In this document: one piece after another, positions 43,522 to 51,422 of the stretch
How positions within the stretch are numbered: the first letter of the stretch is position 1
Layout of the letters: each line of letters starts with the position of its first letter
Source of the DNA: Pseudomonas sp. P818
GTDB taxonomy: Bacteria; Pseudomonadota; Gammaproteobacteria; Pseudomonadales; Pseudomonadaceae
DNA length: 64,000 nt
Reading direction: 5' to 3'
Assembly (NCBI RefSeq): GCF_000418555.1
Contig: NZ_ATKM01000021.1
Location: 37,013 to 101,012 of the forward strand
Program-made: the position numbers and the translations under genes
Notes under the pieces: generated by a model
The model's input: only the letters and a program-made list of their open reading frames with translations
Database searches by the model: none
Told to the model about the DNA's origin: nothing

Positions 43522-43587
43522 CAGAGAGATAGTTTCGACGAGCGCTCGGGGCGACGCCCCCTCACCTTCCGTCCGCTCAGCGTCGCA

Positions 43588-45270
43588 ATGGGTGAACGGC
43601 ACTGGCATCTGTATAAAAAACCAGTGAAACTTCGCAGCATGCTCGCCCTCGACGCCCCCGAACTCTATTACCTGGCCAACTTTCGCAAGGCCCTCGACTG
43701 GCTCGACGCCCATCACCGCGACCTGATGGACGACACCGAGCGCGCCTTCGTCGTGGATTTTCTCCAGCTCCCCCTGCCCGCCCAGGCCCTGCTGGTACGC
43801 CTGGTGATGCGCAAGGGCGTGCACTTTCGCGTCAGCAAGCTGCGCTATGTGGAGATCGGCGATATCCCGACCGCCGCCGCGCCCTTGCTGGAACTGGGCT
43901 GGCTGATCGACTGCGCCGCACTGAGCTTCGACGAGCTTGGCGCCCTGCTGCTCAAGGACGAACTGGCCGCGCATTTCGCGGGCGACCTACCAGGCGGCAA
44001 TCTGAAGAAGAGCGAAGTGCTCGAGCATCTGCGCGAGCTGTTTACCGAGCCACGCAGCCTGGCCGACTGGTGCCCGCAACTGGACGAGTGCCTGCTGAGC
44101 CTGGCCATCGGCCCGCTGTGCGACCGCCTGCGGCTGATGTTCTTCGGCAACCTGGCGCAGGACTGGTCGGAATTCGTACTGGCCGACCTGGGGATATTTC
44201 GCTACGAGCAGGTGCCGATCACCCCCGGTTCGCGAGGTTTTCGCAACCGTCAGGACGTGGACGACTACCTGCATCTGCGCGCCTGCCGCGAGGCCTTCGA
44301 AGCCGGCCTGCCTGTAGCCGAGGTGCTGCAGCAGCTTGGTGATTTTTCCAGCGACAACCCGCATATCGGCGAGCGCTACCAACGCCTGCTGCTGAAAATG
44401 GCGCAGCAGCTGGAACGCGCTGGAGAGCTGGAATCGGCGCTGGCGCTGTACCGCGACACCTGCGCGATCGGCTCGCGCCAGCGGCAGATTCGCGTGCTGG
44501 AACGCCTGGGCCAGGATGGCGAAGCGCTGGCCCAGGCCGAGCAGGTGCTCGTAGCGCCGCACAATGCCGAAGAAGCGCAACTGGCCGAACGGGCTCGCAC
44601 CCGCCTGCGCAAACGCCTCGGCCTGGCGCCGGCAGCCAAGGCGGCGAAACTGATCGAGGATCGTCTCGACCTGCGCCTGCCGCGCGCCGCCAGCGTCGAG
44701 CTGGCCGTGGCCATGCACCTGGCCGAACCCGAGGCGCCGGTGCATTACGTGGAAAACACGCTGATCTGCGGGCTGTTTGGCCTGCTCTGCTGGGAGGCGA
44801 TCTTCGCCCCGCTGCCCGGCGCCTTCTTCCACCCCTTCCACGCCGGCCCGGTGGATCTGCACCGCGCCGACTTCCACGCCCGCCGCAGCGAGCTGTTCGC
44901 CGCCTGCCTGGCACGCCTGGAGGATGGCAGCTACCTCGAAGCCATGCGCCGCACCCACGCCGAGAAATTCGGCATCCAGTCGCCCTTCGTGTTCTGGGAG
45001 TTGCTCGACGCCGAACGCCTGGAGCAGGCCCTGGCCTGCCTGCCACCGGCGCACCTGGGCGCCTGGTTCCGCCGCCTGCTCGCAGACATCCGCGAGAACC
45101 GCGCCGGCATGCCCGACCTGATCCAGTTCTGGCCGGCCGAGGGACGCTACCAGATGATCGAAGTGAAAGGCCCCGGCGACCGCCTGCAGGACAACCAGAA
45201 ACGCTGGCTGGCCTTCTGCGCCGAGCACGGCATGCCTGTCAGCGTCTGCTACGTGGAGTGGAGCGATTGA
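43588..45270 (+). CDS. FAN1-type structure-specific nuclease
   Basis: 560 residues. The C-terminal VRR-NUC domain carries GMPDLIQFWP and QMIEVKGPGDRLQDNQKRW; with this start Asp510, Glu525 and Lys527 form the PD-(D/E)xK active site with the same spacing as reported for the P. aeruginosa FAN1 homologue (Asp507, Glu522, Lys524; memory). The N-terminal part contains a SAP-like and TPR-like helical region. FAN1 cuts 5' flaps and unhooks DNA interstrand crosslinks. Start choice rests on this numbering; another ATG at 43639 is possible and neither has a good ribosome site. Coupled to the helicase gene. Confidence 0.88.
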   Translation: MGERHWHLYKKPVKLRSMLALDAPELYYLANFRKALDWLDAHHRDLMDDTERAFVVDFLQLPLPAQALLVRLVMRKGVHFRVSKLRYVEIGDIPTAAAPLLELGWLIDCAALSFDELGALLLKDELAAHFAGDLPGGNLKKSEVLEHLRELFTEPRSLADWCPQLDECLLSLAIGPLCDRLRLMFFGNLAQDWSEFVLADLGIFRYEQVPITPGSRGFRNRQDVDDYLHLRACREAFEAGLPVAEVLQQLGDFSSDNPHIGERYQRLLLKMAQQLERAGELESALALYRDTCAIGSRQRQIRVLERLGQDGEALAQAEQVLVAPHNAEEAQLAERARTRLRKRLGLAPAAKAAKLIEDRLDLRLPRAASVELAVAMHLAEPEAPVHYVENTLICGLFGLLCWEAIFAPLPGAFFHPFHAGPVDLHRADFHARRSELFAACLARLEDGSYLEAMRRTHAEKFGIQSPFVFWELLDAERLEQALACLPPAHLGAWFRRLLADIRENRAGMPDLIQFWPAEGRYQMIEVKGPGDRLQDNQKRWLAFCAEHGMPVSVCYVEWSD

Positions 45271-47579
45271 ACCTGCGCGTCGCCGTGCGCGAGCTGTGCG
45301 AGTTCACCGCCAAGGAAGGTGACCTCGACCTGCGCTTCACCCCCTCGCCCACCGCGCAGGAGGGCATGGCCGGGCACGCCATTGTGGTCGCCCGGCGCGG
45401 CCCGGATTACGTGGCCGAGTTGCCATTGATCGGCCAGTTCGAGGGGCTGACGGTCAGTGGCCGCGCCGATGGCTTCGACCCCGAGTTTCGCCTGCTGGAA
45501 GAGATCAAGACCCATCGCGGCGACATCTCGCGCATCCCGGCCAACCACCGCCTGCTGCACTGGGCGCAGGTGAAGATCTACGGCTGGCTGCTGTGCCAGG
45601 AACTGGGCTTCGAGGAACTGGACTTGGCGGTGGTCTACTTCAACGTCATCACCCAGCAGGAAACGGTATTCCGCGAGCGCCACAGCGCCGAATCACTGGG
45701 GGAATTCTTCGCCCTGCACTGCCGCCGCTATATCGACTGGGCGCGACAGGAACAGGCGCACCAGCAGGCACGCAACCAGGCGCTGGAGAAACTGAGTTTC
45801 CCCTACGGCGAATTCCGCCATGGCCAGCGGCAACTGGCCGAGGCCGTATACCGCGCCGCGCGCGACGGCCACTACCTGCTGGCGCAGGCCACCACCGGCA
45901 TCGGCAAGACCCTCGGCACCCTGTTCCCGCAGCTCAAGGCCATGCCTGGGCAGCAGCTCGACCGCCTGTTCTTCCTCAGCGCCAAGACGCCGGGCCGGCG
46001 CCTGGCACTGGATGCCCTGCAACGCCTGCGCGAACCGGATACGCCGCTGCGCGTGCTGGAACACGTCGCCCGCGACAAGGCCTGCGAACACCCGAGCAAA
46101 GCCTGCCATGGCGACTCCTGCCCGCTGGCCAAGGGTTTCTACGACCGCCTGCCAGCCGCGCGCAGTGCGGCGCTGAAGGAACGCTGGCTGGATCAGCAAG
46201 CCGTGCGCAATATCGCCATCGCCCATGGCGTGTGCCCCTACTACCTGAGCCAGGAGCTGTGCCGCTGGAGCGACGTGGTGGTGTGCGACTACAACTACTA
46301 CTTCGACCTCGGCGCGCTGCTGCACAGCCTGACCCTGATCAACCAGTGGCGCGTCTGCCTGCTGGTGGACGAGGCGCACAACCTGGTGGAGCGCGGGCGC
46401 GGCATGTACAGCGCCGAGCTGGATCAGGCCCGTTTCAAGGCCATGTGCCGTGACGCGCCGAAGCGCCTGAAAAGCGTGCTGGAACGGGTCGACCGCCACT
46501 GGGAGCAACTGCACCGCGAGCAGGAGGTGCCCTATCAGGTCTACCCGCTGGCGCCGGACCTGCTGCTAGCCGCGCTGGGCAAGGCGGTCAGCGCCATCAC
46601 CGACCTGCTCACCGACCAGCCCGAAGGCAACGCTGGCGAGCTGCTCAGCTTTTATCTCGACGCTATGCTGTTCTGCCGCCTGGCGGAAAGCTTCGGCCCG
46701 CACTCGCTGTTCGACATCAACCGCGTCGAAGCTGGCAATGGCCGCAGCTATTCGACCCTATGCATCCGCAATATCCTGCCGGCGCCCTTCCTCGGCCCGC
46801 GCTTCGAGGATGCTCACAGCGCCACGCTGTTCTCCGCCACCCTCAGCCCCAGCCACTACTACCTCGACCTGCTCGGCCTGCCGGAAGAGACCCAGTGCCT
46901 GGACGTCGCCTCGCCGTTCAGCGCCGAACAACTGCACGTACAGGTGGTGCGCAACCTGTCGACACGCTACCAGCACCGCGACGCCTCGCTGGCGCCGATC
47001 TGTCAATTGATGGCACGTCAATACGCCGAACGCCCCGGCAACTACCTGGCCTTCTTCAGCAGCTACCAGTATCTGGAGCAGGTGCTGCAGGAACTGCGCC
47101 GCGAGCATCCGCAGATTCCGGTATGGACGCAATCGCGGCAGATGGACGAAGCGGCGCGTCAGGGCTTTATCGAGCGTTTTCAGATCGGTGGGCGCGGCAT
47201 CGGCTTCGCCGTACTCGGTGGCGTATTTGGCGAAGGTGTCGACCTGCCCGGCGAACGCCTGATCGGCGCCTTCGTCGCCACCCTCGGCCTGGCCCAGCTC
47301 AACCCGATCAACGAAGAAATCCGCCAACGCATGGACACCCTGTTCGGCAATGGCTACGACTACACCTACCTCTACCCCGGCTTGCAAAAGGTCGTGCAGG
47401 CCGCCGGCCGGGTGATCCGCACGCCCGAAGACCAAGGCGTGCTCTACCTGATCGACGACCGCTTCGCCCGCCCGGAAGTCCGCCGCCTGCTGCCGACCTG
47501 GTGGCAGGTGGAACTGCTGCGCTTGCCGCTCAAATCCCCCGCACCCGAACCGCAGCCCGACCTGCATGATCGCGGCTGA
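45258..47579 (+). CDS. XPD/DinG-like helicase with N-terminal PD-(D/E)xK nuclease domain
   Basis: 773 residues. Residues ~1-160 look like a Cas4/RecB-type nuclease (SGRADGFDPEFRLLEEIKTHRGD, in parts, with D...EIK). The helicase core follows: Walker A ATTGIGKT, cysteines in ACEHPSKACHGDSC and GVCPYYLSQELC typical of an Fe-S cluster, DEAH box VDEAHNL, SATLSP, and motif VI VVQAAGRVIRTPED. This is a 5'-3' superfamily 2 helicase like DinG/FancJ. The start is GTG (or TTG at 45267, overlapping the FAN1 stop). A FAN1-helicase pair suggests crosslink or fork repair, by analogy with FANCJ/FAN1. Confidence 0.88.
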   Translation: MERLNLRVAVRELCEFTAKEGDLDLRFTPSPTAQEGMAGHAIVVARRGPDYVAELPLIGQFEGLTVSGRADGFDPEFRLLEEIKTHRGDISRIPANHRLLHWAQVKIYGWLLCQELGFEELDLAVVYFNVITQQETVFRERHSAESLGEFFALHCRRYIDWARQEQAHQQARNQALEKLSFPYGEFRHGQRQLAEAVYRAARDGHYLLAQATTGIGKTLGTLFPQLKAMPGQQLDRLFFLSAKTPGRRLALDALQRLREPDTPLRVLEHVARDKACEHPSKACHGDSCPLAKGFYDRLPAARSAALKERWLDQQAVRNIAIAHGVCPYYLSQELCRWSDVVVCDYNYYFDLGALLHSLTLINQWRVCLLVDEAHNLVERGRGMYSAELDQARFKAMCRDAPKRLKSVLERVDRHWEQLHREQEVPYQVYPLAPDLLLAALGKAVSAITDLLTDQPEGNAGELLSFYLDAMLFCRLAESFGPHSLFDINRVEAGNGRSYSTLCIRNILPAPFLGPRFEDAHSATLFSATLSPSHYYLDLLGLPEETQCLDVASPFSAEQLHVQVVRNLSTRYQHRDASLAPICQLMARQYAERPGNYLAFFSSYQYLEQVLQELRREHPQIPVWTQSRQMDEAARQGFIERFQIGGRGIGFAVLGGVFGEGVDLPGERLIGAFVATLGLAQLNPINEEIRQRMDTLFGNGYDYTYLYPGLQKVVQAAGRVIRTPEDQGVLYLIDDRFARPEVRRLLPTWWQVELLRLPLKSPAPEPQPDLHDRG

Positions 47580-47633
47580 AGCGAGAGAGTGCACCGCTGC
47601 AGAAAAGAGCCACCGCCTAATTCGAGCGGCCAT

Positions 47634-47661
47634 AGAAAACTCACCCCTGCGTGGGTTTTCT
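47634..47661. terminator. Terminator between the helicase and lipoprotein genes
   Basis: AGAAAACTCAC-CCCTGC-GTGGGTTTTCT, with T-rich flank on the plus side and A-rich flank on the other, between convergent genes. Confidence 0.65.
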
Positions 47662-47692
47662 CTATTCGGGTCGATTTCAGCAGTCCACGGCG

Positions 47693-48241
47693 CTAGAAGG
47701 CATCCAGGGCATTGCACAAGCCTGTCTTTTCGACTGGTTCACTCTCGGCTTTCCCCTCGGGATTCAGACGCTGTAGGCCAATCACGCACATCCCACTATC
47801 CAGCAGGGTCAGTTCGTAGTCCTGGCCAGCCTCTGGGGTGAAGCGAAAGGTTTGCTGGCAGCTGTAGGAATAGCCACCCGAGATGTAGCCGGTGCTCTGG
47901 AAGTTCATGGCAAAAGGCTTGCCTGCCGGCACTTTCAGCTCGCTGCGCGCCAGTCCTTGCCCGCCCACCTCGCGGCCACTCGGCGGCATACTCAAGCTGC
48001 GGCCGTTGTTCTGGTCGGCAAAGCCGGATTGGGCCACGGCCATTATGCCCGCGCCGGGCACACGCCAGTCGATGCAATCGCGGCCTGGAACGCCGCGCGC
48101 CATGCCGTTGGTGATCACGCGCAACCGTGCCGTATCACCTGATACCGGCTCCACATAGGCCTTGGAGTAAGCACGCATATTGGCGATGTTGCCGCAGGCA
48201 CTCACGGCCAAAGCCAGACTGGCTATCAGAAACGCTTTCAT
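47693..48241 (-). CDS. Putative lipoprotein of unknown function
   Basis: 182 residues. N-terminal lipoprotein signal MKAFLIASLALAVSAC with the lipobox cysteine at 16 (VSAC-GN). The mature part has further cysteines (RDCIDW, YSCQQTF, SGMCVIG, TGLCNAL), probably two disulfides, and a beta-rich pattern. AAGGGA lies before the ATG at 48241; a 12-residue upstream extension would spoil the signal. Family not recognised. It lies between the helicase gene and the creC end. Confidence 0.75.
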   Translation of the reverse strand: MKAFLIASLALAVSACGNIANMRAYSKAYVEPVSGDTARLRVITNGMARGVPGRDCIDWRVPGAGIMAVAQSGFADQNNGRSLSMPPSGREVGGQGLARSELKVPAGKPFAMNFQSTGYISGGYSYSCQQTFRFTPEAGQDYELTLLDSGMCVIGLQRLNPEGKAESEPVEKTGLCNALDAF

Positions 48242-48375
48242 GGAAGTCCCTTTTCGAATGTCTATGGCCAAAGGCAAGGGCGCTCGCTGCGACGATTCTC
48301 GCCCGTCTCGCTAGCTAAAGGTGCTGATTCCCCTGCACGGCGTCAACTCGGCTCGGTTGGTAAATCCGACAGTAA

Positions 48376-48472
48376 GTAGCCCGGACGACCACTCCCAACG
48401 GTGGATGAAAAAAGCGTCATCCACCCTACGGGGGAATCATGGCGTAGGGTGGACAACGCGAAGCTTGTCCAC
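48376..48472. repeat. GTAGGGTGGA-type inverted repeats
   Basis: GGTGGATGAAAAAAGCGTCATCCACCCTAC and GTAGGGTGGACAACGC...GTCCACC are two stem-forming units, preceded by a GTAGCCCGGA fragment. Same class as 57991-58110 and 59113-59200. The rest of the 48242-48609 gap shows no gene. Confidence 0.65.
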
Positions 48473-48557
48473 CATGCCAGGGTAGAGAACAGAGAAACCG
48501 GGAGCTCACATCGATGGTTTCGCGTTGCTCTGCCCATACTGCCCAGCTCGATGCGCT

Positions 48558-48579
48558 TCGCGGCTGAAGCCGCTCCTAC
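48558..48579. repeat. REP copy before the creC stop
   Basis: TCGCGGCTGAAGCCGCTCCTAC, identical to the left arm of 18091-18166, as a single copy about 30 bp after the creC end. Confidence 0.7.
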
Positions 48580-48609
48580 AAAACAGCAGACAGGTATGCG
48601 CAGCGCAAT

Positions 48610-50031
48610 CTAGACGGGTAACGTCAGGCGCACTTCCACACCGCCTTCGACATTACCGATCTGCAATTCACCGCCATGCAACTCGGCCACTTCCAGCACG
48701 AAATTCAGCCCCAGCCCGGTGCTCTTGCGACCGCCATTGGGGCGCGGCAGGGAGTAGAAGCGTTCGGTCAGGCGTGCCAGCGCGTAGTCGGGGATGGCTT
48801 CACCCTGGTTGAACAGACGCAATACGATGCGCTCGCCCTGGCGTTCGGCGGCGATGCGGATAAGCCCACCGGTCGGGGTGAAGTCCAGGGCATTGTCCAG
48901 CAGGTTGGCCAGTGCCTGGCGCAGCAGGAAGCGCTCGCCGCGCAGGTTGAGCCCCGCCGGTAGAGCCTGCTCGATCTGCAGGCTGGCGGCGGTGATGCGC
49001 GCCTGCTGCGCTTGCAGCAATTCGTCCACCAGTGGCGCCAGCGGCACCGCCACACGTTCCTCCAGCCCCTGGCGTTGCTCCACCTGGGCCAGGTGCAGCA
49101 GGCGTTCGATGAGGTTCTGCAGGCGCGCGCTTTCCTGCTGGATATTGGCCACGAAACGCTGGCGCTGTTCGGTGGGCATGTCGCCGTCGAGCAGTTCGGC
49201 GGCGCCGCGAATGGCGGCCAGCGGGCTCTTCAATTCGTGGGTCAGGGTGTGTACGTAGCGCTCGACGTAGGCCTTGCCTTCCAGTTCGGTACGCATGCGC
49301 TCGACCGCCTGCGCCAGTTGCGCGAGTTCGCCACCGCGCACCTTCGGCGCCTCGGCGCGCTGGCCTTCGCTGACCGCCTGGGCATAGCGGGTGAGCTTGC
49401 CCAGGGCGGCGCTGAGCCACCAGGACAGCGCAGCGCCGATCAGCAGGCCAAGGCCGATCAGCCCGGCACCGAGCCAGCTCAGACGGTTCTGCGAGCGTTC
49501 GATATAGGGCAGCAGGGTGCGGTTGGGCTTGGCCACCGAGACCACGCCGATGATGCGCTCACCATCCCTGATCGGCGCGGCCACGTACATCACCGAGGAA
49601 TCCGGGTCGTCCGGGTCTTCACGGGTCGAGCGCGCGCCATATTGGCCGCGCAGGGTCAGCAGCACGTCATTCCAGCGCGAATAATCCTGGCCGACCGCCA
49701 GACCAGTCGAATCGAGCAGGACGATGCCCTTGTAATCGGTAACGTAGATGCGGTGATTGACCTCGGCCTTGGTCAGCCCCCAGATGCTCGCCTGGGGCTG
49801 ACGCCGGCCATAGGCCTCCAGCGCCTCGGTAAGACGGCCCTGGCCGAGAGTGCCGGCCTTGAGGTCATCGCGCAGGATTTCGGCCAACAGGTTGGCGGTA
49901 TCGACCAGAGTTTCCTCGGTGCTCTGGCGCACGCCAGGCCGGATTTCGTCCATCACCGTGCTGAGCACGAACCAGCCGGCCAGGCCGACGAAGAGGAAGT
50001 AGACGAGAAAGATGCGTACGCCGAGCGGCAT
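48610..50031 (-). CDS. creC: Sensor histidine kinase CreC (BlrB)
   Basis: 473 residues. Two membrane helices (about 8-28 and 185-208) frame a periplasmic domain of ~155 residues; then HAMP-like linker, HisKA with His265 in HTLTHELKSPL, and HATPase_c with NLLDNALDFTP and GRKSTGLGLNFV. CreC senses envelope stress, in Pseudomonas after PBP4 inactivation, and phosphorylates CreB. It begins three bp after creB. The creD target gene is not adjacent in this window. Confidence 0.94.
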   Translation of the reverse strand: MPLGVRIFLVYFLFVGLAGWFVLSTVMDEIRPGVRQSTEETLVDTANLLAEILRDDLKAGTLGQGRLTEALEAYGRRQPQASIWGLTKAEVNHRIYVTDYKGIVLLDSTGLAVGQDYSRWNDVLLTLRGQYGARSTREDPDDPDSSVMYVAAPIRDGERIIGVVSVAKPNRTLLPYIERSQNRLSWLGAGLIGLGLLIGAALSWWLSAALGKLTRYAQAVSEGQRAEAPKVRGGELAQLAQAVERMRTELEGKAYVERYVHTLTHELKSPLAAIRGAAELLDGDMPTEQRQRFVANIQQESARLQNLIERLLHLAQVEQRQGLEERVAVPLAPLVDELLQAQQARITAASLQIEQALPAGLNLRGERFLLRQALANLLDNALDFTPTGGLIRIAAERQGERIVLRLFNQGEAIPDYALARLTERFYSLPRPNGGRKSTGLGLNFVLEVAELHGGELQIGNVEGGVEVRLTLPV

Positions 50032-50034
50032 TGA

Positions 50035-50715
50035 TCAGCTCTCCGGCTCGTAGCTGTAGCCCAGGCCGCGATGGGTCTGGATCGGCTCTTCGCTCGGGGC
50101 GATGGCGCGCAGTTTGGCGCGCACACTCTTGATATGGCTGTCGATATTGCGTTCGTAGCCAGCCTCGCTGGCAACGCCCAAGGCGTCGAGCAGTTGCTCG
50201 CGGGAAAAAACCCGGCGCGGCTGGCCAAGCAGCGTGCGCAGCAGGCGAAATTCGTGGCGGGTCAGGCTCAGCGCCTGGCCGTGGTAGTGGATGCGAAAGG
50301 CGGCATCGTCGATCTGGAAGGTGCTCGGCGCAGTGGCTTGCGGCGTCTCACGCGGCGCGACGCGCTTGAGGATGGCCTTGACCCTAGCAGCGACTTCACG
50401 CGGGCTGAAAGGCTTGACCACATAGTCGTCGGCGCCGATTTCCAGACCCACCACGCGGTCGATTTCCTCGCTGCGCGCGGTAAGGAAAATCACCGGCAGC
50501 TCGGAGAAACGGCGCAGGCGTTTGCACAGTTCGAAGCCGCTGATATCGGGCAGGCCGACGTCAAAGATGGCCAGATCGAAGGCGCCGTTTTCCAGCAGCG
50601 TCAGTGCCTCGCCGCCGAGGCTCGACCAATGGGTGACGAAGCCTTCGGCCTGCAGGGCATAGACCAGCGTATCGGCAATCGCGGCTTCGTCTTCGACTAT
50701 GAGTATCTGCGGCAT
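50035..50715 (-). CDS. creB: Response regulator CreB (BlrA)
   Basis: 226 residues of the OmpR/PhoB class: receiver with EDE at residues 8-10, the phospho-acceptor Asp52 in IFDVGLPD, and GADDYVVKPF; then a winged-helix DNA-binding domain with RNIDSHIKSVRAKLR and HRGLGYSYE. The ATG at 50715 has AGGA seven bases before it; a 40-residue extension is not supported. It activates creD and related genes through TTCAC direct repeats. First gene of creBC. Confidence 0.95.
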   Translation of the reverse strand: MPQILIVEDEAAIADTLVYALQAEGFVTHWSSLGGEALTLLENGAFDLAIFDVGLPDISGFELCKRLRRFSELPVIFLTARSEEIDRVVGLEIGADDYVVKPFSPREVAARVKAILKRVAPRETPQATAPSTFQIDDAAFRIHYHGQALSLTRHEFRLLRTLLGQPRRVFSREQLLDALGVASEAGYERNIDSHIKSVRAKLRAIAPSEEPIQTHRGLGYSYEPES

Positions 50716-50857
50716 CGGGCGTCCTGCACCTGGGAGCGACGGCGGCAGACTGCCGGGGGTTGGATCATGCGTCAAGCGGACGGACAGTCGACGGGTTTGC
50801 GACTCTGGCGGCCTGCTTAGCTCCAACGTCTGCATTCAAGCAGTGGTGGTCGCGCCA

Positions 50858-50880
50858 ATCGCCGCTGAAGCGCCTCCCAC
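50858..50880. repeat. Degenerate REP
   Basis: TCGCCGCTGAAGCGCCTCCCAC, a diverged member of the TCGCGGCTGAAGC family in the creB upstream gap. Confidence 0.5.
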
Positions 50881-50922
50881 AAGGCTTGTCGCTCGCCCGG
50901 TTCCACGTTGCAGGCCGCCTGT

Positions 50923-51363
50923 TCAGGGAATCTCGCCGCGGATGTATTGCTCCAGCTGACGGATCAGGTCAGCCTGTTCGGCGATGGTTTCCTTGACCAG
51001 GTCACCGATGGACAGCAGGCCGATCAGCTCGCCCTCTGCCAGTACCGGCAGGTGGCGCAGGCGGCGCTCGGTCATCAGTTCCATGCAGTACTGAACGCTG
51101 TCGCGCGGGCCGACACTGATCACTTCACGGGTCATGATTTCGCTGATCTTTGTGTTGAGCAGCGAGCGCTCGGCCAGTGCCACCTTGCGCACGTAGTCAC
51201 GCTCGCTGACGATGCCGACCAGGCGCCCACCGGAGAGCACCACCAGCGCGCCGATACCCTTCTCGGCCAGGATACGCAGACCGTCGAGCAGCGAATCCTC
51301 ACTGTCGACGCTGTAAACGTAGGCATGGGCTTTACTGCGAATCACTTCTGCGACGGTTTTCAT
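50923..51363 (-). CDS. Two-CBS-domain protein
   Basis: 146 residues consisting of one CBS pair: first motif VYSVDSEDSLLDGLRILAEKGIGALVV with IVSERDYVRKV, second with VISVGPRDSVQYCMELMTERRLRHLPVL and LLSIGDLVKETI. Such stand-alone proteins bind adenine nucleotides and act as regulators or stress proteins; no partner is evident. AAGGAG precedes the ATG. It is transcribed from its own unit, 60 bp before the chemoreceptor gene. Confidence 0.88.
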   Translation of the reverse strand: MKTVAEVIRSKAHAYVYSVDSEDSLLDGLRILAEKGIGALVVLSGGRLVGIVSERDYVRKVALAERSLLNTKISEIMTREVISVGPRDSVQYCMELMTERRLRHLPVLAEGELIGLLSIGDLVKETIAEQADLIRQLEQYIRGEIP

Positions 51364-51422
51364 GCGAGCGGCTCCTTATCGTTGTTATCCGTTTTTAGCA
51401 GAGTTGGCCGCCGCGGTCAGCC

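Noticed and set aside
43489..43587. Longer N-terminus for the FAN1 protein starting at 43489
   Set aside because: The extra 33 residues cross the ATCGAT inverted repeat and would shift the catalytic residues well away from the known numbering.
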